Below are positions 1 through 5,907 of a stretch of 6,048 nt of DNA, piece by piece. The stretch spans positions 1 to 6,048 of the forward strand of contig JALWZW010000080.1 in NCBI GenBank assembly GCA_026992595.1, written 5' to 3'. Position 1 is the first letter of the stretch; every line of letters starts with the position of its first letter. The translations under genes and the position numbers were made by a program. The notes under the pieces are model-generated. The model had not been told where the DNA came from, ran no database searches, and saw only the letters and a list, made by a program, of their open reading frames with translations. This DNA comes from Microcaldota archaeon. Its GTDB lineage: Archaea > Micrarchaeota > Micrarchaeia > Anstonellales > Bilamarchaeaceae.

Positions 1-791
1 TCAAGGAGTTTTATCCTTTAAAAAGAGGGCAGAAGGTTGCGGTTGCTTTTAGCGGTGGGAAAGATTCTTCAGTGCTTCTCTACTTGCTTAAAACCCTTGC
101 TCTTCCTCCTGTGGAAATTGTTGCGGGAAGCATAGATGAAGGCATTAAAGGTTATAGAGACAAAGGATTGGAAAAGGCAAAACACCTTGCTAAGCAGTTG
201 GGCGTGGAACATGTTATTTATTCTTATAAAAAAGAGGTAGGGTTAAGTTTAGATGAGATTGTAGAAGATTTTAAAGGTGAGCCGCCCTGCAGCCATTGCG
301 GGGTGCTAAGAAGGGCGCTTTTGCAAAAGGCGGCAAGGAGCATAGGCGCTGATTTTTTGGCAACAGGGCATAATTTAGACGATGCAGTCCAGGCATTTTT
401 CCTTAATTTAATGAAGAACGACCCTAAGCAGATAGGCCGCTTTATAAAGCAGGAAAAAGTCGGTATAATGGTGCCTCGGATTAAGCCGCTTATACTTTGC
501 CCTGAAAAAGAGGTGGCTCTTTACGCGCTTTTGAAAGAGTTGCCTATTGATAGCAATGATTGCCCTTACGCTTACCTATCTATGCGCGGCTATGTGAGAA
601 AGATGCTTAACGAGATGGAGGAACGCTACCCAGGAGTAAAATTCAGAATATTTAAGAGTATGTTGGCATTGGAGAAAGAGGATGAGAGGCAATGGGTGCT
701 TTGCAAATGCGGCATGCCCACCTCTTCCAAAGAATGTATGTTTTGCAAGCGCCTTTCCCTCTACCGCTCCTCTCAAGAATGCAATATTTAA
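1..791 (+). CDS. tRNA 2-thiolation protein, NcsA/TtuA-like PP-loop ATPase (5' partial)
   Basis: This PP-loop enzyme probably activates the wobble uridine of tRNA by adenylation and replaces its oxygen with sulfur, in the NcsA/Ncs6/TtuA (TIGR00269-like) group. The reading frame is open from position 3, so the gene starts outside the window. The GTG at 72 is not a plausible start because the ATP-binding PP-loop SGGKDSS is encoded at 51-71, upstream of it. Other visible motifs are a CSHC pair (288-299), GHNLDD (366-383) and a DCPY cysteine (561-563). Together these three cysteines match the [4Fe-4S] ligands known in TtuA. A C-terminal zinc finger of the form CxC...CxxC lies at 702-746. About 262 residues are visible. 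The family is usually near 300, so roughly 35-45 residues, probably the N-terminal zinc ribbon, are missing to the left. Whether the modified position is U34 or U54 cannot be decided here. The family assignment is firm and the exact substrate is inferred. Confidence 0.9.
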   Translation, partial: KEFYPLKRGQKVAVAFSGGKDSSVLLYLLKTLALPPVEIVAGSIDEGIKGYRDKGLEKAKHLAKQLGVEHVIYSYKKEVGLSLDEIVEDFKGEPPCSHCGVLRRALLQKAARSIGADFLATGHNLDDAVQAFFLNLMKNDPKQIGRFIKQEKVGIMVPRIKPLILCPEKEVALYALLKELPIDSNDCPYAYLSMRGYVRKMLNEMEERYPGVKFRIFKSMLALEKEDERQWVLCKCGMPTSSKECMFCKRLSLYRSSQECNI

Positions 792-808
792 AATTTCCAT
801 ATTTAAAA
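784..808 (+). promoter_or_regulatory. Tandem TATA-like boxes before the MBL hydrolase gene
   Basis: The ten-base sequence ATATTTAAAA occurs twice, at 784-793 and 799-808, with a 15-bp period. The first copy overlaps the stop codon of the thiolation gene (789-791). Its centre lies about 27 bp before the ATG at 816, the right distance for an archaeal TATA box driving a leaderless mRNA. The second copy would place a start site inside the coding region, so it may be an accessory TBP site or chance. No Shine-Dalgarno sequence is visible in the 24-bp gap between the genes. The call is inferred from sequence and spacing. Confidence 0.55.
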
Positions 809-815
809 CTTTTTA

Positions 816-1589
816 ATGGAAGTGGTGTTTTTAGGTACAGGTGGAGGGAGGTTTAATTTAATTAAGCAAATACGCGCAACGGGCGGCTTTAGGATAAACA
901 CTGATGTGGCAAATATTCATGTAGACCCTGGGCCTGGGGCGTTGGTACGGAGCCATCAATTTGCCCAAGACCCCTTGAGCATTGATTGTGTAATTGTAAG
1001 CCATCACCACACCGACCATGTAAGCGATGCGCAGGTGATGGTTGAGGCAATGACCCATTATACGCTTAAAAAAAGAGGGATTTTTATAGGAAGCAAAAAT
1101 ACCATAGAGCAGAATGGTATAAGCAAATGGCATCAAAAGCTTGTCGCTACCTGCTGGGCTGCAGAGCCCTTTGTAAAAAAAAGGTTTTCTACGGAAAAAG
1201 GAGAATTTGAGATTGAAATCCTGCCGATGAAGCACGGCGAGCCAACCACTTTTGGCTTTAAACTTTATGTAGATAAGGTGTTAGGTTATATTAGCGATAC
1301 CGAGTTTCAAGATTGGTATGGAGAAAAATTCCAGGGCTGCGATTTGCTCATCATAAACTGCAGTAAATATAAGCCAGACAAATACGGCGGGCATCTAACA
1401 GTGGCAGACACCATTGCTATATTAAAGGAAGCCAAACCCAAAATTGCGGTGATAACTCATTTGGGTATGACCATGCTAAACAACAACCCTGAAAAAATTG
1501 CTGAAAAGGTTGCGGAAGAGAGCGGGGTGAGGGTTATTGCAGCGCATGATGGGATGCGCTTAGAACTCAACGGCCAACTCTCCCTCTGA
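816..1589 (+). CDS. MBL-fold metallohydrolase (PhnP/RNase Z-like, COG1235-type)
   Basis: This is a 257-residue metallo-beta-lactamase-fold hydrolase, probably binding two metal ions in the cytoplasm. The N-terminus MEVVFLGTGGG is the usual first strand and loop of PhnP/RNase Z-like proteins, which supports the ATG at 816. The signature SHHHTDH supplies H63, H65, D67 and H68. Further candidate ligands are H140 (MKHGE), D161 (SDTE), H193 (GGHL) and H215 (THLG). No signal peptide or membrane segment is seen. The family includes cyclic phosphodiesterases and tRNA-processing or nucleic-acid hydrolases, and the substrate cannot be told from sequence. An RNase Z identity is not supported because I do not see the long exosite arm. 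The gene follows the thiolation gene by 24 bp but has its own TATA box. Its last 30 bp overlap the 3' end of valS on the other strand. The usual family end lies near HDGMRLEL, so the final residues NGQLSL look like a short extension. Confidence 0.85.
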   Translation: MEVVFLGTGGGRFNLIKQIRATGGFRINTDVANIHVDPGPGALVRSHQFAQDPLSIDCVIVSHHHTDHVSDAQVMVEAMTHYTLKKRGIFIGSKNTIEQNGISKWHQKLVATCWAAEPFVKKRFSTEKGEFEIEILPMKHGEPTTFGFKLYVDKVLGYISDTEFQDWYGEKFQGCDLLIINCSKYKPDKYGGHLTVADTIAILKEAKPKIAVITHLGMTMLNNNPEKIAEKVAEESGVRVIAAHDGMRLELNGQLSL

Positions 1590-3878
1590 ACGCTCCACCA
1601 CCACCTCTTTCACCCTGCAAACATGCTTTATCTCTTCCTTTAACTCTTCATCTATGCTGCCCTTAACCACACACCTCTCCAGCTCCGCGCCTTGTGATAA
1701 ACGGTTGTTGGATTTATACTGCCTTATCTTGCTCACAATCTCTTTAAGCATCTCCCCTTTTTTCACCGCCTCTTCATCCACCTTTTCTCCAAAAGGCCAT
1801 CTCTGCTTATGCACGCTGCCCCTTCCAAATATTTGATATATCTCTTCTGTAATGTGGGGGGTGAAAGGAGCCAGGAGCAACAGCGTCTTTTCCAACACTT
1901 CTGTGAGCGCATAGAGCGCCCCTTCCTTTTCATTATTTTCATAGACGCGATATTTAACATATTCTAAATAGTAATCGCAAAAATCATTCCAAAAGAAGCG
2001 GTGGATGGCGTGGATGGCTTTATGAAATTCATAGCGTTCCATCGCTTCGCTCACCTCTTTTATAGTTGCGTTAAGTTTGGACAGTATCCACCTATCAACC
2101 GTTTTTAAGCGCGCCGGCTTTTCTTGCCTAATGCCTGCGTTTATTACAAATTTGCTTGCGTTCCACAACTTGTTTAAAAACGCTTTAGCGTAATGAATAT
2201 CCTCATAACTGAAAGGCCTGTCTTTTGCCATCGCGCCGCTCATAGCCGCCCATTGCCTTATTGCATCTGCAGGATAATCTTTCAATAACTCAGAAGGCGA
2301 GATAACATTCCCTAAACTTTTACTCATCTTTTTACCATCAGGCGCCAACACATTTCCGTTGAGGAGTATTGTTTCAAAAGGAGGAATGCCTGTAAGCGCC
2401 ACGCCGCTTCTGTAAATAGTATAAAAGGCCCAGGTGCGCACTATCTCCACTCCTTGCGGCCTTAAGGAAACAGGATAAAGCTTTTTCATCCTTTCTTCAT
2501 CTGGCCAACCTGCGATTATAAGAGGAGTAATGGAAGAGTCCACCCAACAGTCACAAACGCTTCTTTCTGGCTCCATTTCCTTTCCGCACTTGCACTGCTT
2601 CTTTGCCGCTTTTTCTGGATAAAAAGGCAGTTCTTCTGCAGGCGCGGTCTCCCCGCATTCGCATACATAAAAGGGAAGCGGGGTGCCAAAAAGCCGCTGG
2701 CGTGATATCACCCAATCCCATTCAGCGCCTTCCACCCAGTCAATGAGGTAGGTGATGCCAAAGTCAGGTACCCATTGTATGCGGTGAGCCATTGCCTTAA
2801 TCTCTTTTGCAGGTGTTTTAATATCTGCAAACCACTGCATGGAGGGAAGCAGTTCTACCACTGTCCCGCACCTATCATGCACCTTCACGCTGTGCTCCAA
2901 CGCTTTTTTCTTCCTCACCTTTTGCCTGCTCTCTAATAGTTCTATTATTTTTTCTCGCGCTTCCTCAACTTTCAACCCCTCCAATTCTTTCACACCTGTA
3001 TTAACCATTCGCCCTCTTTCATCTATAATCTGCTCCATAGCCAACGCATATCTGTGCATCCACACAACATCCATCTTGTCTCCAAAAGTACAAACCATAA
3101 CCAAACCGCTTCCAAACTCTTTATCCACATCCTTATCAGCAATAAGCGGCACCTTTTTGCCTAAAGGAGTTATCAACACATCGCCCAATGCCTTATACCT
3201 CTCATCTTCAGGGTGGTAAAGCACTGCTTGGCAGGCGGGCAGCATCTCCGGCCTGGTGGTCGCTATTAGATGCTCTCCTCCTTTTTCATCTTCAAAGGCG
3301 AGCCAAACCATTACACCCTTTTTCACAACATCGTCCAATTCTGCCTTTGCCAGCGCAGACCTGCAGCGAGGACACCAATAAACAGGGTATTTGTCCCTGT
3401 ACACCAACCCTTTTTTGTACATTTTTATTAAGGAGAGTTGAACTTTTTTATGGTACTCTGGGTCCATGGTTCTGTACTCATAGCGCCAATCAGCCGAAAA
3501 CCCCAACTCCTTCATCTGCCTTTTCATCCTTTTTATCATCTCTTCTGTCCATTCCACGCATTTTTTTCTAAATTCCTCAGGCGGCAACCTTCCATACTTT
3601 TTCTCCACCCTTACTTCTGTGGGAAAACCCTGAGTATCCCATCCCTGCGGATAATAAACATTAAATCCTTTCATACGCTTATAACGCGCCACAAAATCAA
3701 AGAATGAATAGGAAAGAACATGGCCCATGTGCAATTCTCCGCTGGTGAAAGGAGGGGGTGTATCTATTGAATAAATAGGCCTTTTCTCATCATTTTCATC
3801 AAAATCATATACTCCTTCTTCCTCCCATTTATCCTGCCATTTTATCTCTATTTCTCTAGAATACCTTTTAGGAAGCAT
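1560..3878 (-). CDS. valS: Valyl-tRNA synthetase, archaeal type
   Basis: This class I aminoacyl-tRNA synthetase charges tRNA-Val with valine in the cytoplasm, and its CP1 domain hydrolyses mischarged threonyl-tRNA. The protein has 772 residues. The HIGH motif appears as HMGH at 50-53 after PPPFTSGEL, and the KMSKS loop is intact at 517-521. The CP1 editing domain spans about 185-345, with the ATTRPE signature at 206-211 and an archaeal-style CTFGDKMD segment at 263-270. Cysteines suited to zinc binding are C169/C172 with C337, and C406/C408, C429/C431 and C442/C444 just before the WVDSS motif (445-449). The anticodon-binding helical domain occupies about 590-730. There is no long C-terminal coiled coil like that of bacterial ValS, which makes the protein compact. 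ATG at 3876-3878 is chosen because the protein begins with the typical LPKRYS..EIE..WQ.KWEE segment. The gene looks leaderless, with a TATA box about 26 bp upstream, and it is alone in its transcription unit. Confidence 0.97.
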   Translation of the reverse strand: MLPKRYSREIEIKWQDKWEEEGVYDFDENDEKRPIYSIDTPPPFTSGELHMGHVLSYSFFDFVARYKRMKGFNVYYPQGWDTQGFPTEVRVEKKYGRLPPEEFRKKCVEWTEEMIKRMKRQMKELGFSADWRYEYRTMDPEYHKKVQLSLIKMYKKGLVYRDKYPVYWCPRCRSALAKAELDDVVKKGVMVWLAFEDEKGGEHLIATTRPEMLPACQAVLYHPEDERYKALGDVLITPLGKKVPLIADKDVDKEFGSGLVMVCTFGDKMDVVWMHRYALAMEQIIDERGRMVNTGVKELEGLKVEEAREKIIELLESRQKVRKKKALEHSVKVHDRCGTVVELLPSMQWFADIKTPAKEIKAMAHRIQWVPDFGITYLIDWVEGAEWDWVISRQRLFGTPLPFYVCECGETAPAEELPFYPEKAAKKQCKCGKEMEPERSVCDCWVDSSITPLIIAGWPDEERMKKLYPVSLRPQGVEIVRTWAFYTIYRSGVALTGIPPFETILLNGNVLAPDGKKMSKSLGNVISPSELLKDYPADAIRQWAAMSGAMAKDRPFSYEDIHYAKAFLNKLWNASKFVINAGIRQEKPARLKTVDRWILSKLNATIKEVSEAMERYEFHKAIHAIHRFFWNDFCDYYLEYVKYRVYENNEKEGALYALTEVLEKTLLLLAPFTPHITEEIYQIFGRGSVHKQRWPFGEKVDEEAVKKGEMLKEIVSKIRQYKSNNRLSQGAELERCVVKGSIDEELKEEIKHVCRVKEVVVERSEGELAVEF

Positions 3879-3897
3879 AAAGAGTTAAAAAAGGGAA

Positions 3898-3910
3898 GTG
3901 TTTTTAAACG
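3898..3910. promoter_or_regulatory. Shared TATA box of the divergent valS and membrane-protein promoters
   Basis: The 51-bp gap between the divergent starts (3878 on minus, 3930 on plus) holds one obvious TATA-like element, TTTTTAAA at 3901-3908, read TTTAAAAA on the minus strand. The symmetric core TTTAAA (3903-3908) is about 27 bp from the valS ATG and about 25 bp from the GTG at 3930. Both distances fit an archaeal TATA box with transcription starting at or next to the start codon. Neither gene has a Shine-Dalgarno sequence. A single TBP site read in both directions is the simplest interpretation, inferred from geometry. Confidence 0.6.
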
Positions 3911-3929
3911 CTTTAACCTATTTTTTAAT

Positions 3930-4589
3930 GTGCGCATTCCATTTTTAGATGTTTTGAAAGGTTTAGGAATTATTTTAATGGTGATTTACCACTGGTTTTT
4001 TGATTTAAATTATTTTAACATAGAAGAGATTCCTATTTTAACCTCCCTATCATGGATTCTCTTTCAGCGCGTTATTGGCTTCCTTTTCCTTTTTTGTACA
4101 GGCGCGGCGCTTTATTTCCATAAGAACCCTAAAAAGCGCTTTAAAAGGTTTTTAGAATTAGGCGCCATTGCGCTTTTAATCTCTTTCGCCACTTGGCTTT
4201 ATGCAGGCGAGGCGTTTGTGAAATTTGGTATAATCCATTTAATAGCGGTTTCTAACCTTCTCATCCTCCTTTTCCCCCGCTCTCCTTATAATGCGCTTTT
4301 AGGTATTTTTATCATAATCTTGGGCTTGCGCCCAATTTATACAGACCTGCCTTTTCTATTTTGGCTTGGCCCTATCACCAAGGATTATGTTGCCTTAGAT
4401 CACTACCCTCTTATACCCTGGTTCGGCGCGGTTTTAATAGGGTACTCATTCGCCCCTTATCTTCAAAAAATAAACCTTTCCAACACTTTATTAGAAAAAA
4501 TAGGGAAAAATTCGCTTCTCATCTATCTAATCCACCAACCGCTCCTAATCATCTTAATTTCGCTCATTTTCGGAGTCCCTATTTTCTAA
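3930..4589 (+). CDS. HGSNAT-like/DUF1624 integral membrane protein, putative acyltransferase
   Basis: This 219-residue polytopic membrane protein resembles the heparan-alpha-glucosaminide N-acetyltransferase catalytic domain family (PF07786/DUF1624). Visible hallmarks are the N-terminal LDVLKGLGIILMVIYHWFFDL segment, written here only as its key residues D7, K10-G11, H21 and D25; FGIIH with H103; DHYPLIPWFG at 157-166; and the C-terminal SLLIYLIHQPL with H202. In many homologues the position of K10 is arginine. Hydrophobic stretches suggest about six or seven membrane helices, roughly at 5-24, 36-63, 76-92, 98-115, 119-134, 160-178 and 194-217. Family members are thought to move an acyl group across the membrane onto a sugar or similar acceptor, but prokaryotic substrates are mostly unknown, so the activity is inferred. 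The start is GTG at 3930, directly before the conserved IPFLDVL segment. An out-of-frame ATG overlaps it at 3928. The gene looks monocistronic, with the next promoter starting about 40 bp after its stop. Confidence 0.82.
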   Translation: MRIPFLDVLKGLGIILMVIYHWFFDLNYFNIEEIPILTSLSWILFQRVIGFLFLFCTGAALYFHKNPKKRFKRFLELGAIALLISFATWLYAGEAFVKFGIIHLIAVSNLLILLFPRSPYNALLGIFIIILGLRPIYTDLPFLFWLGPITKDYVALDHYPLIPWFGAVLIGYSFAPYLQKINLSNTLLEKIGKNSLLIYLIHQPLLIILISLIFGVPIF

Positions 4590-4619
4590 AGACCTTGTGA
4601 CCCTCCTTGTTTGTAACCT

Positions 4620-4650
4620 TATCTAAACCATTTAAAAATGTTTTTAGATA
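4620..4650 (+). promoter_or_regulatory. TATA box of the DUF302 operon inside a nested inverted repeat
   Basis: A TATA-like TTTAAAAA lies at 4631-4638, centred about 27 bp before the ATG at 4662, so the operon mRNA is probably leaderless. The box sits in the middle of a dyad. The outer arms are TATCTAAA (4620-4627) and TTTAGATA (4643-4650); the inner arms are CATTT (4629-4633) and AAATG (4636-4640). The centre of symmetry is near 4635. If transcription starts at the ATG, the repeat is not in the RNA, so a DNA-level operator for a dimeric repressor is the better reading. The T-rich right side could instead help terminate the upstream gene. The box position and arms are read directly; the operator role is inferred. 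Confidence 0.5.
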
Positions 4651-4661
4651 GATAAAACTTC

Positions 4662-5042
4662 ATGTATACCTATAAAAAGAAATTTTCAGGAAGTTTTGAA
4701 GATGCAGTAGAAAGAGTGCGTGAGGAATTAAGCAAAAGAGGGTTCGGGGTGCTTACAGAGATTGATGTAAAAGAAGTTTTGAAGAAAAAGTTAGGTGTAG
4801 AGCACCCAAGATATTTAATATTAGGTGCATGCAACCCTCACTTTTCCCACAAAGTGCTTCAAGAAGAAAAAGAAATAGGTGCTCTCCTTCCCTGTAATGT
4901 AATTGTTTATGAAGACGGAGAGGGGGTTTTTATCTCTACTGTTTTACCCACCGCCCAATTAGCAATTGTTCCCAATCAATCTATTAAGCCGGTTGCGGAG
5001 GAAGTGGAAAAACTTCTTAAGGAGGTGGTGGATAATGTATAA
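4662..5042 (+). CDS. DUF302 domain protein
   Basis: This is a 126-residue single-domain protein of the DUF302 family, which has no established biochemical function. The whole length fits the family. It has an N-terminal strand MYTYKKKF, a helix with SFEDAVERVREEL (11-23), then GFGVLTEIDV (28-36), LGACNPHFSHKVL (54-66) and IGALLPCNVIVYE (72-84). Cysteines C57 and C78 are in the two best conserved segments, and H60 and H63 are close to the first; a redox, metal or thiol role is possible but unproven. There is no signal peptide or membrane helix, so it should be cytoplasmic. ATG at 4662 is supported by the TATA box about 27 bp upstream. Its end overlaps the following rhodanese-like gene by 8 bp, so the two are cotranscribed. 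DUF302 proteins are often met near sulfur-handling genes, which agrees with this neighbour, but that is context only. Confidence 0.87.
   Translation: MYTYKKKFSGSFEDAVERVREELSKRGFGVLTEIDVKEVLKKKLGVEHPRYLILGACNPHFSHKVLQEEKEIGALLPCNVIVYEDGEGVFISTVLPTAQLAIVPNQSIKPVAEEVEKLLKEVVDNV
5019..5027 (+). promoter_or_regulatory. Strong Shine-Dalgarno sequence fixing the rhodanese start
   Basis: AAGGAGGTG at 5019-5027 is a near-perfect match to the anti-SD end of 16S rRNA and lies 7 bp before the ATG at 5035. It is inside the coding sequence of the DUF302 gene. It selects ATG 5035 over the upstream in-frame ATG at 4966, which would add 23 residues, rich in basic residues and tryptophan, ahead of the signal peptide. 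It is the only clear SD in the window. Confidence 0.85.
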
Positions 5043-5412
5043 ATATTTGATTTTTGTTTCGCTCTTGTTTTTGGCTGGCTGTCTTTCCACTTCTCAGCAA
5101 GGATATATTAACATTGATAGTGATACTTTAGATAACATGCTTAAAAATAAAGATTTTATTTTAGTTAATGTTCACATCCCTTACGAAGGTGAGATAGAAG
5201 GCACTGATTATAACATTCCTTATAATGATATAGAGCAGTTAACCGCCACTTTACCTAAAGACGCAAAGATTGTCCTTTACTGCAGAAGCGGCTCCATGAG
5301 CGCCCAAGCAGCAAAGGCATTGGTAGAAAGAGGATATACAAACATTTATAATTTAGAGCGTGGAATGATTGAGTGGAAAGCGACCGGAAGAGAATTGGTT
5401 TTTAAGCGATAA
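5035..5412 (+). CDS. Rhodanese-like lipoprotein
   Basis: This is a 125-residue exported protein with a rhodanese domain. The N-terminus MYKYLIFVSLLFLAGC is a short lipoprotein signal peptide with lipobox LAGC, so C16 should be lipidated and the protein anchored on the outer face of the cytoplasmic membrane. The rhodanese domain covers about 24-125. The active-site loop is CRSGSMS with catalytic C83 (codon at 5281-5283), followed by AAKALVERGYTNIYNLERGMIEW, of which G97-Y98 and the final G-x-x-x-W are typical. The usual early DVR motif is replaced by NVH (45-47) within HIPYEGEIEGTD, a variant I associate with a subgroup of small exported rhodaneses. Rhodaneses carry sulfane sulfur as a cysteine persulfide; the donor and acceptor here are unknown. 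The gene overlaps DUF302 by 8 bp and has its own strong SD. ATG 5035 is preferred because of the SD and the signal peptide. Confidence 0.9.
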   Translation: MYKYLIFVSLLFLAGCLSTSQQGYINIDSDTLDNMLKNKDFILVNVHIPYEGEIEGTDYNIPYNDIEQLTATLPKDAKIVLYCRSGSMSAQAAKALVERGYTNIYNLERGMIEWKATGRELVFKR

Positions 5413-5419
5413 CATTTAA

Positions 5420-5435
5420 TTTTTTTTGCATTTTT
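5420..5435 (+). terminator. T-rich archaeal-type terminator after the rhodanese gene
   Basis: An uninterrupted run of eight T residues at 5420-5427, then GCA and five more T at 5431-5435, follows the stop codon at 5410-5412. Archaeal RNA polymerase ends transcription at such T-tracts without needing a hairpin, and no stable stem is visible before it. The run fills the 21-bp gap between convergent genes and reaches the last codon of the NYN gene. It would act only on plus-strand transcription, and no matching T-tract is seen for the minus-strand operon in the gap. Confidence 0.6.
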
Positions 5436-5907
5436 ATTCTTTCAACACCTCAACCTTCCCTTTCTTCAGCACCAACACAATATCTGCAGTATTCTTAAGC
5501 GCGGCGCTGAAAGCAGAGTCGGTGCCTATAATCATGGTCTTCTTCCCCCTTTTTCTTGCCTTTATCAAAATAGGCCTAAAGTCAGTATCCCTGCTCATTA
5601 TTGCTATCATATCTATATTAGGGTCTAACACATATTCCATCGCCTCTATTGCAAGCGTCACATCTACATCTCCTGTCGTTATCTCTGTCTCAAACCCTTG
5701 ATTAACCATTGCTTCTATTAGTTTGTCAGAAGCGTACTGGTCTAAATATACTTTTGCCACCCTTACATTGCCGTAAGCTTTCAACTCCTCGCGCACCTTA
5801 TTCAAATCCACGCTAAAGGTCTTCCTCAAAATATTAGGCCCATCCACTAAAAGCGCAATATCTGGCTTTTCTTTAAGCCACCTTCTTAACCAGCCAAACA
5901 CGCTCAC
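5434..5907 (-). CDS. NYN domain (PIN-like) protein, TIGR00288/LabA-type, putative RNase
   Basis: This 157-residue NYN-domain protein is of the LabA/DUF88 type and resembles the archaeal TIGR00288 family. NYN domains share the PIN-like nuclease fold and are generally viewed as metal-dependent RNases, though many members are uncharacterised. Acidic residues suited to metal binding are present: D22 in LLVDGPN (19-25), D80 and D82 in TGDVDV (78-83), and D107 and D109 in SRDTDF (105-110). The set appears complete, so activity is plausible. There is no signal peptide or membrane segment. The GTG at 5905-5907 overlaps the stop of the upstream TatD gene by 4 bp, a sign of translational coupling. A second in-frame GTG at 5899-5901 is an alternative, because GGGGTG lies 5 bp before it as a possible weak SD; that start would remove only two residues. 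Its 3' end faces the rhodanese gene. Confidence 0.87.
   Translation of the reverse strand: MSVFGWLRRWLKEKPDIALLVDGPNILRKTFSVDLNKVREELKAYGNVRVAKVYLDQYASDKLIEAMVNQGFETEITTGDVDVTLAIEAMEYVLDPNIDMIAIMSRDTDFRPILIKARKRGKKTMIIGTDSAFSAALKNTADIVLVLKKGKVEVLKE

Noticed and set aside
72..791. A complete 239-residue gene starting with GTG at 72
   Set aside because: The frame is open to the window edge and the PP-loop SGGKDSS lies upstream of this GTG, so the gene is truncated by the window and the true start is outside.
858..1235. Minus-strand 125-residue frame inside the MBL hydrolase gene
   Set aside because: It is antisense to the metal-binding core of a well-supported gene and its sequence resembles no family I recognise.
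816..1589. Identification of the MBL protein as RNase Z
   Set aside because: The HxHxDH motif is shared by many MBL hydrolases, and I do not see the exosite arm typical of tRNase Z, so only the broad family is given.
2839..3707. Plus-strand open frames inside valS (2839-3219, 3188-3571, 3438-3707)
   Set aside because: They are antisense to a full, motif-complete valS, are rich in Ser, Leu, Pro and Phe as expected from antisense of a Lys/Glu-rich protein, and show no domain or start signal.
4590..4661. A small RNA or hairpin terminator in the 72-bp gap before DUF302
   Set aside because: The only inverted repeat is centred on the TATA box, is very AT-rich and lacks a long following T-run, so a DNA-level operator is more likely than a structured RNA.
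4966..5034. Upstream start (ATG 4966) for the rhodanese-like gene
   Set aside because: It would place a stretch rich in basic residues and tryptophan before the signal peptide and overlap DUF302 by 77 bp. The strong SD and lipoprotein signal both point to ATG 5035.
5426..5701. Plus-strand 91-residue frame opposite the NYN gene
   Set aside because: It lies fully within the NYN gene on the other strand, has low-complexity Ser/Ile content and begins within the terminator T-tract.
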